From an uncultured Paracoccaceae bacterium (GTDB taxonomy: Bacteria > Pseudomonadota > Alphaproteobacteria > Rhodobacterales > Rhodobacteraceae), in assembly GCA_947492475.1 (NCBI GenBank), contig CANLNM010000004.1:124001-188000 (forward strand): DNA of 64,000 nt, given 5' to 3'. Under the pieces are notes generated by a model. The model saw nothing but the letters and a program-made list of their open reading frames with translations, was not told where the DNA came from and did not search any database. Below, piece by piece: positions 42,090 through 53,445 of the stretch (position 1 is its first letter; the number at the start of each line of letters is the position of its first letter). The position numbers were made by a program, and so were the translations under genes.

Positions 42090-43378
42090 ACCAACACGTC
42101 CATTTCCTGCTGTTCGCCCACACCAAAAACCCGTTTGTAACGCTCGATTTCCCCGTCAGCGCCCATCGCTTTGCGCGGATTATCTGACAGTTTAACGGTC
42201 GATCGCCCATTGGCAGACACTGCTTTGCAGACCAGCGAAAATGGCGCCAATGCGTCATCCTTGCTGAGCCCAACAAAATCGTTGGTCAGCATCGTACCCC
42301 AACCAAAGCCAACCCGAACACGACCTGCAAACTGTTGTTGTAGCTCTATAATTTTATCTGCATCCAATCCGTCTGAAAAAATCACCAACTTTTGGGTTGG
42401 GTCTTCGCCCCGGTCTTTCCACCATTGTATCGCAACCTCAGCCCCAGTTGCAGGATCGCCAGAATCGATGCGAATGCCGGTCCATCCCGCCAACCAATCC
42501 GGGGCCCGTTTCAAGAACCCCTCGGTGCCATAGGTATCGGGCAAAATGATCCGCAAATTGCCTTCGTGTTCTTCCTGCCAATCGGACAAAACCTCATAAG
42601 GTGCTTGGGCCAATTGCGCGTCATCCTGCGCAAGCGCGGAATACACCATCGGCAATTCATGCGCATTTGTTCCGATCGCTTCCAAGTCGCGGTTTTTGGC
42701 GATCAAACAGTTTGACGTCCCGGTAAAGCTGTCGCCCAAACCTTCGACCATCGCCTGTACGGCCCAATCCTGCCACAAAAACGAATGGCGACGGCGTGTC
42801 CCAAAATCTGCGACGCGCAATCCTTCAACCTTTTGAAGTTGCTCAATCTTTCCCCAAAGCTTGGTCATAGCACGCGCATACAGAACCTGAAGCTCGAACC
42901 GTTTCATATCGTTCAAAACGGCCCGGCCGCGCAGCTCCATTAACACGGACAGCGCTGGGATTTCCCACAGCATCACTTCTGGCCAAGACCCTTCGAAGGT
43001 CAGCTCGTATTGCCCATCGCGTTTTTCCAGATGATAGTCCGGCAACCGCATGTTTTCGAACCATTCCATAAAATCCGGCCGGAACATCTGACGCTTGCCA
43101 TAAAACGTATTCCCGCGCAGCCATGTACTTTCACCACGAGACAAAGACAGAGATTGGATGTGATCCAGTTGTTCGCGCAGCTCACCTTCGTCAATCAGAT
43201 CGGCCAATCGGATCGATTTTGAACGGTTGATCAGGCTGAATGTGACCTGCGTGTCGGGTTTGTTCCGAAAAACCGACTGACACATCAACAGCTTATAAAA
43301 ATCAGTGTCGATCAGGGATCGAACGATTGGATCGATCTTCCATTTGTGGTTCCAAACACGGGTTGCAATGTCGACCAT
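42086..43378 (-). CDS. pncB: Nicotinate phosphoribosyltransferase
   Basis: A 430-residue enzyme making nicotinate mononucleotide from nicotinate and PRPP with ATP, in NAD salvage. The phospho-accepting histidine lies in GTNAHELPMVYS, and the N-terminus LIDTDFYKLLMCQSVF is a family block. The ATG at 43378 has GGAGG upstream; an earlier ATG at 43399 is weaker. It follows pncA by 60 bases. Confidence 0.94.
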   Translation of the reverse strand: MVDIATRVWNHKWKIDPIVRSLIDTDFYKLLMCQSVFRNKPDTQVTFSLINRSKSIRLADLIDEGELREQLDHIQSLSLSRGESTWLRGNTFYGKRQMFRPDFMEWFENMRLPDYHLEKRDGQYELTFEGSWPEVMLWEIPALSVLMELRGRAVLNDMKRFELQVLYARAMTKLWGKIEQLQKVEGLRVADFGTRRRHSFLWQDWAVQAMVEGLGDSFTGTSNCLIAKNRDLEAIGTNAHELPMVYSALAQDDAQLAQAPYEVLSDWQEEHEGNLRIILPDTYGTEGFLKRAPDWLAGWTGIRIDSGDPATGAEVAIQWWKDRGEDPTQKLVIFSDGLDADKIIELQQQFAGRVRVGFGWGTMLTNDFVGLSKDDALAPFSLVCKAVSANGRSTVKLSDNPRKAMGADGEIERYKRVFGVGEQQEMDVLV

Positions 43379-43438
43379 CGGATCCTCCAACCTTTGCATG
43401 TAATCCTTAGATCATTGGACACGCCAAAGATGCAAGGG

Positions 43439-44032
43439 TTAGGCGAATTGCACACCGGCGGATTTCATGTCTGACATTGCGGATTCAAGCGACCCGTTTA
43501 GGTCAATCGCGCGACAAAGCTCTAGATCCACAACGACATCAAAACCCAGCTTTGCCGCGTCCAGAGCCGAGTAATTCACACAAAAATCAGTCGCCAACCC
43601 GACCATCGTCAACGCGGTGATGTTTCGGTTGCGTAGATACCCTTCTAATCCTGTGGGTGTCGTTTGATCGTTTTCGAAAAACGCCGAATAGCTATCTATC
43701 GCCGGGTTATAACCTTTGCGGATGATCAAATCGCCATCTTGGCGCAGTCCCGCGTGAAATGCGCTGCCCATGCTGGACTGCACACAATGATCTGGCCAAA
43801 GAACCTGCGATCCATAAGGCATATCGATCATGTCATACGGGGATTTTCCGTCATGCGAAGAGGCGAACGAAGAATGACCCGCCGGGTGCCAGTCCTGAGT
43901 GAGCACAACAACGTCAAAACCCGACATTTTGGTGTTAATCCCGGGGACAATCAGGTCGCCTTCTGGAACGGCCAGCGCACCGCCGGGGCAAAAGTCATTT
44001 TGAACATCAATCACGATCAGGGCGCGGGACAT
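43439..44032 (-). CDS. pncA: Nicotinamidase
   Basis: A 197-residue cysteine hydrolase converting nicotinamide to nicotinate. Catalytic Asp in IVIDVQNDF, metal-binding DWHPAGH, and the nucleophile Cys in GLATDFCVNYSA. The ATG at 44032 has AAGGAG upstream. First gene of the pncA-pncB salvage operon. Confidence 0.94.
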   Translation of the reverse strand: MSRALIVIDVQNDFCPGGALAVPEGDLIVPGINTKMSGFDVVVLTQDWHPAGHSSFASSHDGKSPYDMIDMPYGSQVLWPDHCVQSSMGSAFHAGLRQDGDLIIRKGYNPAIDSYSAFFENDQTTPTGLEGYLRNRNITALTMVGLATDFCVNYSALDAAKLGFDVVVDLELCRAIDLNGSLESAMSDMKSAGVQFA

Positions 44033-44141
44033 GGGATTCTCCTTGGTTTCGTGGCATTTTGCGACGATTGCCGCATAGGCACAATTGCATCCATGCGACA
44101 TTCCTCATAAACACCCACTTCTTTGAAATAGGGGTGGTCAC

Positions 44142-45365
44142 ATGGCAGTTCTGGGTATTGATTTTGGGACCTCAAATACGGCGGCAGGTGTCGCGGTAAA
44201 TGGCGCCCCTTATGTGATCCCGATGGAGCCGGGTGAACAAACGTTGCCCACGGCGATCTTTCTGGATTTTTCGAACGGCAAAACGCTTTATGGACGTTCA
44301 GCGGCGCGCGCCATGATAGAAGGCCAAGATGGCCGTTTCATGCGGTCGCTCAAAAGCATCCTTGGCACAAATCTGGCACGTGAACGTCGGCAGTTTTTCA
44401 ACGAACGTCTAACTCTGATCGAAGTGATTGCGCGATTTTTACACGAGATCAAAACACGCGCTGAAAAGGAAACCTACCAGACCTACGATCACGCACTGTC
44501 CGGGCGTCCGGTTCGGTTTCATTCCAAATCTGACAGCCGAAACGAACAGGCGCAGATTGACCTCCAAGAGGCATATCTGCTGGCTGGCTTTAAGTCTGTC
44601 ACGTTTCTACCAGAGCCAGAGGCCGCAGCGCTGGCGGTTGGTGGCACCGGGCGTGTATTGATCGTCGATATCGGCGGGGGGACGTCGGATTTTACCATTT
44701 GTGATCGCGTTGGGGACCAAACACAGGTCCTGGCCAGTCGCGGGATTCGCGTTGGCGGCACTGATTTTGACAAAGCGATCAGCCTCGCGCATGCGATGCC
44801 GTTGCTGGGATATGGCGCAGAGATTGGCAATGAAATGGGCCCCGGCAGCCACACTGCGCCGCGGTCTTTGTTTCAGGATTTGGCGACTTGGGAAAAAATC
44901 ACCTTTGTTTACAATCCGGCGCTGCTGCGTGACGTCCAGAAATGGCAACGATTGGCAAAATCCCCAAAATTGTTTGGGCGATTGGGGGATGTGTTGGAAA
45001 TGCATCTGGGACATGACATCGCCTATGCGGTTGAGGCTGGGAAAATTCAGGCCAATGGCGGATCAGACGGTACGATTGATCTGGGGCCCATCGAAAAAGG
45101 GTTAACAGCCACGTTGCTGCGGGACGCGATGCAGGCCGAAATCACCGGCTACGCGGATGAAATCGCTGAATGCGCCCTCGAAACGCTGGCGGATTCCGGC
45201 GTTCCTGCAACCTCGATCGAACGAGTGATTTATGTGGGCGGGTCTAGTTTGCTTGACGTGATCCGAACAAAGATTGAAACTCTATTTCCCACTGCAACCC
45301 CCGAAACATCCGAAGTTTTCTCCGCCGTTGTTGACGGGTTGGCATTGGCCTCGGCGCGACGTTAA
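44142..45365 (+). CDS. Hsp70-like ATPase (YegD type, no substrate-binding domain)
   Basis: A 407-residue actin-fold ATPase: phosphate 1 motif GIDFGTSNTAAG (residues 5-16), phosphate 2 IVDIGGGTSDFTI, adenosine motif VIYVGGSSLLDVI. It lacks the beta-sandwich substrate domain of DnaK, as in YegD proteins, so its role is not known. The open frame starts at ATG 44142. Divergent from pncA. Confidence 0.88.
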   Translation: MAVLGIDFGTSNTAAGVAVNGAPYVIPMEPGEQTLPTAIFLDFSNGKTLYGRSAARAMIEGQDGRFMRSLKSILGTNLARERRQFFNERLTLIEVIARFLHEIKTRAEKETYQTYDHALSGRPVRFHSKSDSRNEQAQIDLQEAYLLAGFKSVTFLPEPEAAALAVGGTGRVLIVDIGGGTSDFTICDRVGDQTQVLASRGIRVGGTDFDKAISLAHAMPLLGYGAEIGNEMGPGSHTAPRSLFQDLATWEKITFVYNPALLRDVQKWQRLAKSPKLFGRLGDVLEMHLGHDIAYAVEAGKIQANGGSDGTIDLGPIEKGLTATLLRDAMQAEITGYADEIAECALETLADSGVPATSIERVIYVGGSSLLDVIRTKIETLFPTATPETSEVFSAVVDGLALASARR

Positions 45366-45406
45366 AGCGCCTTGTAAACAAGGGACAACAGGAGTAGAGC
45401 GAAAAT

Positions 45407-46321
45407 ATGTATATCGTCGCAGCACTCTATCATTTCACCCCTTTCCCTGATCCTGCCGCCATTAAGGATCCGTTGCTGGCTGTGTGCCAAGCCAACGGGA
45501 TCAACGGTACGCTTTTGCTGGCCAAGGAAGGCATTAACGGCACCGTTGCGGGGGATCGCAACGGCATTGATACGTTGATCGCCCATATCCAATCCCTGCC
45601 CGGCTGCGCGGATTTCGAATGGAAAGAAAGCACCGCAAGTGTAAAGCCTTTTATTCGTATGAAAGTGCGGCTGAAAAAGGAAATCGTCACAATGGGCCAG
45701 CCGGATATCGATCCACTGGCCAAAGTGGGACATTATGTTGCGCCTGAGGACTGGAATGAATTGATCAGCGCGCCGGATGTGGCCGTGATTGACACACGCA
45801 ACGATTACGAAGTGGGCATCGGCACCTTTGAGGGTGCTGTGGACCCTGAAACGGCCAGCTTTCGGGAATTTCCCGCATGGTGGGAAGCCAACAAAGACCG
45901 GTTCCACAACAAACGTATCGCGATGTTTTGTACCGGCGGCATTCGCTGCGAAAAATCCACGAACTACCTATTGGGTCAGGGCGTCGAAGACGTATTCCAC
46001 CTAAAGGGAGGCATCCTGAAATACCTAGAAGAGGTGCCTCAGGAGGACAGCAAATGGAACGGTGAATGTTTCGTGTTTGATGCACGCGTCTCGGTTGGTC
46101 ACGGCCTAAGCGAAGGGCCGCATGAATTGTGCCATGCCTGCCGCAGACCCATTTTACCCTCTGACAAAGAACGCCCTGAATTCGAACAAGGGGTGTCCTG
46201 CCATCAATGCGCACATGAAACCTCTGACTTTGACAAAGATCGTTTTCGCGAACGTCAAAAGCAAATGGCGCTGTCAGCGGCACGCGGCGAATCCCATATC
46301 GGACAAGACGCCCAAAAGTAA
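45407..46321 (+). CDS. trhO: tRNA uridine-34 hydroxylase TrhO (YceA)
   Basis: A 304-residue rhodanese-containing enzyme. The N-terminal acylphosphatase-like part has GTLLLAKEGINGTVAG; the rhodanese active site is FCTGGIRCEKS with C175. A C-terminal Cys pair CHACRRP and CHQCAHE may bind zinc. TrhO hydroxylates uridine 34 of some tRNAs using oxygen, before further modification. Single gene. Confidence 0.92.
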   Translation: MYIVAALYHFTPFPDPAAIKDPLLAVCQANGINGTLLLAKEGINGTVAGDRNGIDTLIAHIQSLPGCADFEWKESTASVKPFIRMKVRLKKEIVTMGQPDIDPLAKVGHYVAPEDWNELISAPDVAVIDTRNDYEVGIGTFEGAVDPETASFREFPAWWEANKDRFHNKRIAMFCTGGIRCEKSTNYLLGQGVEDVFHLKGGILKYLEEVPQEDSKWNGECFVFDARVSVGHGLSEGPHELCHACRRPILPSDKERPEFEQGVSCHQCAHETSDFDKDRFRERQKQMALSAARGESHIGQDAQK

Positions 46322-46425
46322 TTTGCGCAACACCTTGTGGCTGAATGGGGTCGCGGGGGGCGGATATTGCTTTCTTTTCTGACGAGATAACGATAGCAAT
46401 TCTGTCATCACTGGGGGGTGAGAGA

Positions 46426-47532
46426 ATGCAATTAAGACCGGTAATCCTAATCATCGCCGCGCTCAGCTTTGTGCTGACAGCTTGCTCTTTGCCACGCGGC
46501 GCAGGTTTTCAAAGCGAGGTTCTCGGATCTCAGGATGACCCAGAAGAAATCCGTGATTTTGCCGTTGAAATCGTCACACGTGACAGCCTGCCTCAGTTTG
46601 CAAACTGGCCCCAGATTGGCCCCTCACGTCTGAGCTGGATTGACCGGACGCCGCAAGCCGCCAATCGGATTATTGCCGCAGGCGACGTCGTTTCAATTAC
46701 CATCTGGAGCAACGAAGAAAACGGGCTTTTGACCAGCCCGGGCCAGCGGTTTGTTACGCTTGAACCGATGCGCGTTTCATCCTCTGGGACGGTTTTTCTG
46801 CCTTATGTTGGGTCGCAACACATATCCGGGATGAGCCCCCAACACGCGCGAGAAACCATTGAAAACAAATACATAGAGGTAACACCATCCGCGCAGGTCC
46901 AACTAGAAGTTCAGGAAGGACGACAAAACACGGTCAGTCTGGTCGGCGGGGTTTCAGCCCCTGGGACCTACCCAATGCCAGATCGGAACTATTCGATTTT
47001 GTCGCTGATATCTGACGGCGGCGGTGCAGTGACCAGTTTCAACAATCCGCAGGTTCGGCTGCAACGTGGCAGCAATCTTTATGGGATTTCGATGGCCCGC
47101 CTATTGGATAATCCGGGATTGGATACAACCTTGGTCGGAGGCGACAAAGTCTATGTGGAAGAAGATGAACGTTTCTTCCTGTCTTTGGGCGCTGCTGGGT
47201 CCGAAGCGCGCCACGATTTTACGAAATCCGACATTTCCGCACTCGAAGCATTGTCGGTCATCGGCGGTGTGGCTGACACACGTGCAAATCCACAGGGCAT
47301 CCTGATTTTGCGCCAATACTCAACGTCTCATATTCGCCAAGACGGCTCTGGCCCGACCCATTCGCGTGTTGTGTTCACACTGGATTTGACGTCTGCGGAT
47401 GGCTTGTTCAGCGCCGGCCAATTTGAAATTCAATCCGGTGATTTGGTTTACGCAACAGAAAGCCCGATTACTGCGACGCAGACAGTTTTCCAACTCTTGG
47501 GAAGCGCGCTCGGGCTCGCTAGCCGACTGTAA
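46426..47532 (+). CDS. Polysaccharide export outer-membrane lipoprotein (Wza family)
   Basis: A 368-residue protein with signal peptide and lipobox LSFVLTAC (Cys20). The Poly_export block ANRIIAAGDVVSITIWSNEE and two SLBB-like domains (GRQNTVSLVGGVSAPGTYPM) follow. It should form the outer-membrane exit pore for an exopolysaccharide. The ATG at 46426 has a GGGGTG site. It overlaps the sugar transferase gene by one base. Confidence 0.88.
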   Translation: MQLRPVILIIAALSFVLTACSLPRGAGFQSEVLGSQDDPEEIRDFAVEIVTRDSLPQFANWPQIGPSRLSWIDRTPQAANRIIAAGDVVSITIWSNEENGLLTSPGQRFVTLEPMRVSSSGTVFLPYVGSQHISGMSPQHARETIENKYIEVTPSAQVQLEVQEGRQNTVSLVGGVSAPGTYPMPDRNYSILSLISDGGGAVTSFNNPQVRLQRGSNLYGISMARLLDNPGLDTTLVGGDKVYVEEDERFFLSLGAAGSEARHDFTKSDISALEALSVIGGVADTRANPQGILILRQYSTSHIRQDGSGPTHSRVVFTLDLTSADGLFSAGQFEIQSGDLVYATESPITATQTVFQLLGSALGLASRL

Positions 47533-48143
47533 TGACGGTATCCAAACGTCTGCTGGATGTTTTGCTGGCGTTGATCCTCGGCATCATCCTCTTGGTCCCG
47601 ATTGGGGTGGTGGGCATTTTGTGCCTGATTCTGCAGGGTCGACCGGTGTTGTTTCTGTCAGAAAGGATGCATTCACCCGACCGCGCCTTTCGCTTGGTTA
47701 AATTTCGCACGATGCGGTCATCCGCGACGGATAGCGGCGCCTCGGGTGGGAATAAATCCGATCGGATAACGCGCTTGGGGCATATTCTTAGGCGGACACG
47801 GTTGGATGAGCTCCCGCAATTGTGGAACATTCTTCGTGGGGACATGAGCTTTGTCGGTCCAAGGCCACCATTGCGCGATTTTGTCGAACGCTACCCGGAA
47901 ATCTACAATCAGGTGTTGATGAACAGGCCGGGCGTTACGGGCCTCGCTTCGCTTTATTACCATGCGCACGAAGAGAAACTATTGCGTCATAGTCAATCAG
48001 CCGCTGAAACAGATGCGATCTACACCCGCCGCTGCGTCCCACGCAAAGCACATCTGGATTTAATCTATCAGAAACATCAATCTATTTGCTTTGACGTCGC
48101 CCTGATTGCAAAAACCGCAATGCAACCGTTTCGTCGTCGCTAG
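47532..48143 (+). CDS. Undecaprenyl-phosphate sugar phosphotransferase (WcaJ/PglC type)
   Basis: A 203-residue bacterial sugar transferase with one N-terminal membrane segment, the conserved KFRTM block and LDELPQLWNILRGDMSFVGP. It starts exopolysaccharide or glycan repeat units by moving a sugar phosphate onto undecaprenyl phosphate. It is translationally coupled to the export lipoprotein. Confidence 0.9.
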   Translation: MTVSKRLLDVLLALILGIILLVPIGVVGILCLILQGRPVLFLSERMHSPDRAFRLVKFRTMRSSATDSGASGGNKSDRITRLGHILRRTRLDELPQLWNILRGDMSFVGPRPPLRDFVERYPEIYNQVLMNRPGVTGLASLYYHAHEEKLLRHSQSAAETDAIYTRRCVPRKAHLDLIYQKHQSICFDVALIAKTAMQPFRRR

Positions 48144-48145
48144 GA

Positions 48146-50062
48146 TCAGGCTTGCGCTTCGTCCAGTTCGTTTTGCGGAACATAGCCCGCAACCCACCGG
48201 CAAATCACGTCTTTTACGCGACTTTCGTTGCCTTCTAACACCGCCGTTTGAAGCGCACGAATTGCGGTGGCCATTTCAATCTCGGATAGCCGCTCTTCTT
48301 GGGCGCACAAAATTTTCGGATGTCCGGTTGGCTGCGTTTCGGTGCCGATCAACAGTTCTTCGTGTAGCTTTTCACCCGGCCGCAGCCCGGTAATCACAAT
48401 TTCAATATCGCCATCTGGGGTGCGGGCATCCCGAACAGAATACCCAGCGCGTTCGATCATCTGACGTGCCAATTTCTGGATCTGAATACGTTCACCCATA
48501 TCCAAAACAAACACTTCCCCACCTTGGGTATAGTCGCCCGCCATCAGAACCAAGCGCGCCGCTTCGCCAATGGTCATAAAAAACCGCGAAATTTCACTAT
48601 GGGTCAGAGTGACCGGACCGCCACGGGAAATCTGCTCTTCAAATAGCGGAATAACCGACCCTGATGATCCCAATACATTCCCAAAACGAACCATCCCAAA
48701 CCGGGTTTCATCCGCACGCGTTGCCAAATCTTGGATCACGAGTTCAGCCAAGCGTTTTGACGCGCCCATGACATTCGTCGGACGCACCGCTTTGTCTGTG
48801 GAAACCAGAATAAAGTGGCTCACCTTTGCATCGCGCGCCGCGTCAGCAAGGATTTTTGTGCCCAAAACGTTGTTGCGCACACCAACCAACATGTTGCGTT
48901 CGACCATGGGCACATGTTTGTAAGCTGCGGCATGCAGAACAATTTCGACCCCATATTGGCTCAGGACGCGGCGAACGGTTGATTCGTCGGTGATCGACCC
49001 CAAAACAGATCGAATTTTAACGCCTGTCGTTCCGACCAGATCCCTCAGCTCGCGCTCAATCTGATAGAGCGCATGTTCACCGATTTCAAACAACACCAGT
49101 TCTTTGGGACGGCACGCCAGAATTTGGCGGCATAGCTCAGACCCAATTGATCCGCCCGCCCCCGTGACCATGACCGACCGGCCACCATAAATGTCACACA
49201 GATTTTTGATGTCGTGTTCTAAACCCGTTCGGTTCAAATACTCAATGGGATCAACGGGTTGAACGCGTTTGATCAAATCCCGATCACCCTCGCTGATCAA
49301 CGAAACGAACGAAGGAAGCATGCTCACTTCGCATCCCATATCTTCTAACTTGCGCGCGATACGGGACTGTTTCGGTCGTGAAATTGATGGCATCGCAAGG
49401 ATGACCATATCGATTTCTTTCTTTGAAATCAGCGCTTCCAACCGGACTGGCGAATATACCGGCATGTTGGACACAACCATTTTTTGAAGCGTTAGGTTGT
49501 CATCAACAAATGCCACAGCTTCAAGGGAATCATCTGTTTTCAACGCAGCGGCGAGCTGTACACCGGTGTTGCCAGCCCCATAAATCAAAACGCGTTTTCG
49601 GGTTTGCGCCTTTAGGTAGCTTTCTAATGTCAGGTGGCGCATCATGATACGTGCGCCCACAGAATAGATTGTCAGAACCATCGAAAAGATAAACATGTCT
49701 GACATGTTCACCAATGGATTGTCTAAGAACATACTGGTCAACGCGCCAAATAACCCAACAAGTCCGGCACTGGCCGCGGTTCGCATAACCGATTGTAATT
49801 CATATGATTTTAGCTTGATCCGATGCAAATCCAGCAGGATCGAAAAGCTCGCCCCGAGGCACACAAGTATAAAGAGGTAGGTGCTCCAGCTTTTCCAATG
49901 AACTGCGATTTCCGCAAAAACGGCCCATGGGTGGGTCAATGCAATCGTTGTGCCAAATGCGATCACGATCATCATCAGGTCAACAGAAATCAGGATAGCT
50001 TGCTTCTGCAAACCTGTCCGGTTTCGGATGTAACCATTAAGATCAATCCAAGTCAGCACCAC
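48146..50062 (-). CDS. CapD-type nucleotide-sugar 4,6-dehydratase (PglF/WbpM family)
   Basis: A 638-residue membrane enzyme: four N-terminal membrane segments, a first nucleotide-binding domain (YGAGNTGVQLAAAL) and the dehydratase domain with VTGAGGSIGSELCRQ. It makes 4-keto-6-deoxy sugars from UDP-GlcNAc for polysaccharides. The start is GTG at 50062 with GAAGGGA upstream. Transcribed toward the sugar transferase, ending two bases from its stop. Confidence 0.88.
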   Translation of the reverse strand: MVLTWIDLNGYIRNRTGLQKQAILISVDLMMIVIAFGTTIALTHPWAVFAEIAVHWKSWSTYLFILVCLGASFSILLDLHRIKLKSYELQSVMRTAASAGLVGLFGALTSMFLDNPLVNMSDMFIFSMVLTIYSVGARIMMRHLTLESYLKAQTRKRVLIYGAGNTGVQLAAALKTDDSLEAVAFVDDNLTLQKMVVSNMPVYSPVRLEALISKKEIDMVILAMPSISRPKQSRIARKLEDMGCEVSMLPSFVSLISEGDRDLIKRVQPVDPIEYLNRTGLEHDIKNLCDIYGGRSVMVTGAGGSIGSELCRQILACRPKELVLFEIGEHALYQIERELRDLVGTTGVKIRSVLGSITDESTVRRVLSQYGVEIVLHAAAYKHVPMVERNMLVGVRNNVLGTKILADAARDAKVSHFILVSTDKAVRPTNVMGASKRLAELVIQDLATRADETRFGMVRFGNVLGSSGSVIPLFEEQISRGGPVTLTHSEISRFFMTIGEAARLVLMAGDYTQGGEVFVLDMGERIQIQKLARQMIERAGYSVRDARTPDGDIEIVITGLRPGEKLHEELLIGTETQPTGHPKILCAQEERLSEIEMATAIRALQTAVLEGNESRVKDVICRWVAGYVPQNELDEAQA

Positions 50063-50112
50063 ACAGTCCCTTCAACTTTTTGTTGCTTGAGGCGTTTCTA
50101 CGCATAAACATC

Positions 50113-50132
50113 AAAGTCACATAAAGTCACAT
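50113..50132. repeat. Tandem direct repeat AAAGTCACAT x2
   Basis: Two exact, adjacent ten-base copies (50113-50122 and 50123-50132), 51 bases upstream of the CapD-type start. Each carries a TCACA half-site, as do the palindrome just beyond and 50163. Confidence 0.7.
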
Positions 50133-50140
50133 TTTTCAAC

Positions 50141-50160
50141 CCTGTGTTGTATGTCACAGG
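50141..50160. promoter_or_regulatory. CRP-like palindrome CCTGTG-N8-CACAGG
   Basis: CCTGTGTTGTATGTCACAGG has six-base perfect arms and fits the CRP/FNR plan TGTGN-N6-NCACA with one weak base. It is about 80 bases upstream of the CapD-type gene start. Confidence 0.45.
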
Positions 50161-50250
50161 AATTCACATCGCTACTTACACGAGATGTGCGGATTCCGCA
50201 AAGTCTGCTAATTATTTGGTCGCTTTTGCGCGGATTGGCACCGTTCCAGA

Positions 50251-50287
50251 CGAAAACGCCACACAAAATCCAACGACTTTGTGTGGC
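50251..50287 (-). terminator. Rho-independent terminator of gyrB
   Basis: GCCACACAAA (50258-50267) and TTTGTGTGGC (50278-50287) pair perfectly; on the minus strand the stem is followed by GTTTTC. It lies 22 bases after the gyrB stop. Confidence 0.82.
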
Positions 50288-50308
50288 TGTTTAGCAGGGT
50301 GTATAGCT

Positions 50309-52726
<2,418 letters not shown>

Positions 52727-52824
52727 TCAGTACTTCCTTCGTAATTTTGTGATTTTATACGAAGTTTTGGGGGGGATGTCACGCGCAACCCCCACATTTT
52801 GCGGCGGATACCGGTTCGTTTCGC

Positions 52825-53445
52825 TCATACAAACGGGATTGCCAGACCCACCAAAATTAATAAAAGCCCGGCGGTGATATTCGTCCGTTTTAGCGCCTGT
52901 GGCGAGCTAAGCATTGACCGCGCCCGATCGATAAACACAGCCAATATCAAGTTCCCAACCAAAGGCACCAATGCCGACAATCCCGCGATCAAAACGATGT
53001 CTAATGTGGTAAGGTGCGACAGGTCAAAAAACCCGGGCAGCACCCCCATATAAAACAGCACGGCCTTTGGGTTTCCAAAGATCACGGCCAGTCCCGCCAA
53101 AAATCCAGCCACCGCGCCCGGCCGGGTCAATCGGCTGTCGCTGGAAATGCTTTTGTCCGCTGATTTTATAATCAGATAGCCCATGGCCAGAAAAATAATC
53201 GCGGCGACCCAACGCAAAAGCTCTAGGAAACCGCCATAAATCGATAGGATCCAACTGACCCCCAACACGGCCAATACCGCCCAAACTACATCACCAATGA
53301 CCACCCCCAAGGCCAGCGGCCAAGCGGCCCGAAATCCCCCCGCAAGAGAACGAGCGATCAGGGCGACCCATACGGGACCGGGCGTTAAAAACAACGCAAA
53401 TAACCCACCCGCATAAAGCAATAAGTCAAACGCTGAGAGGGTCAT
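52825..53445 (-). CDS. LysE/RhtB family amino-acid exporter
   Basis: A 206-residue protein with six transmembrane segments and the LysE signature LFLTPGPVWVALIARSLAGG near residue 20. Such proteins export amino acids. It overlaps the recF stop by four bases, so it is coupled to recF although unrelated in function; this insertion between recF and gyrB is not universal. Confidence 0.87.
   Translation of the reverse strand: MTLSAFDLLLYAGGLFALFLTPGPVWVALIARSLAGGFRAAWPLALGVVIGDVVWAVLAVLGVSWILSIYGGFLELLRWVAAIIFLAMGYLIIKSADKSISSDSRLTRPGAVAGFLAGLAVIFGNPKAVLFYMGVLPGFFDLSHLTTLDIVLIAGLSALVPLVGNLILAVFIDRARSMLSSPQALKRTNITAGLLLILVGLAIPFV

Noticed and set aside
50188-50201. TGCGGATTCCGCA as a fourth copy of the two-component operator
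   Set aside because: The spacing is three bases and not four, and it lies far from the two-component cluster.
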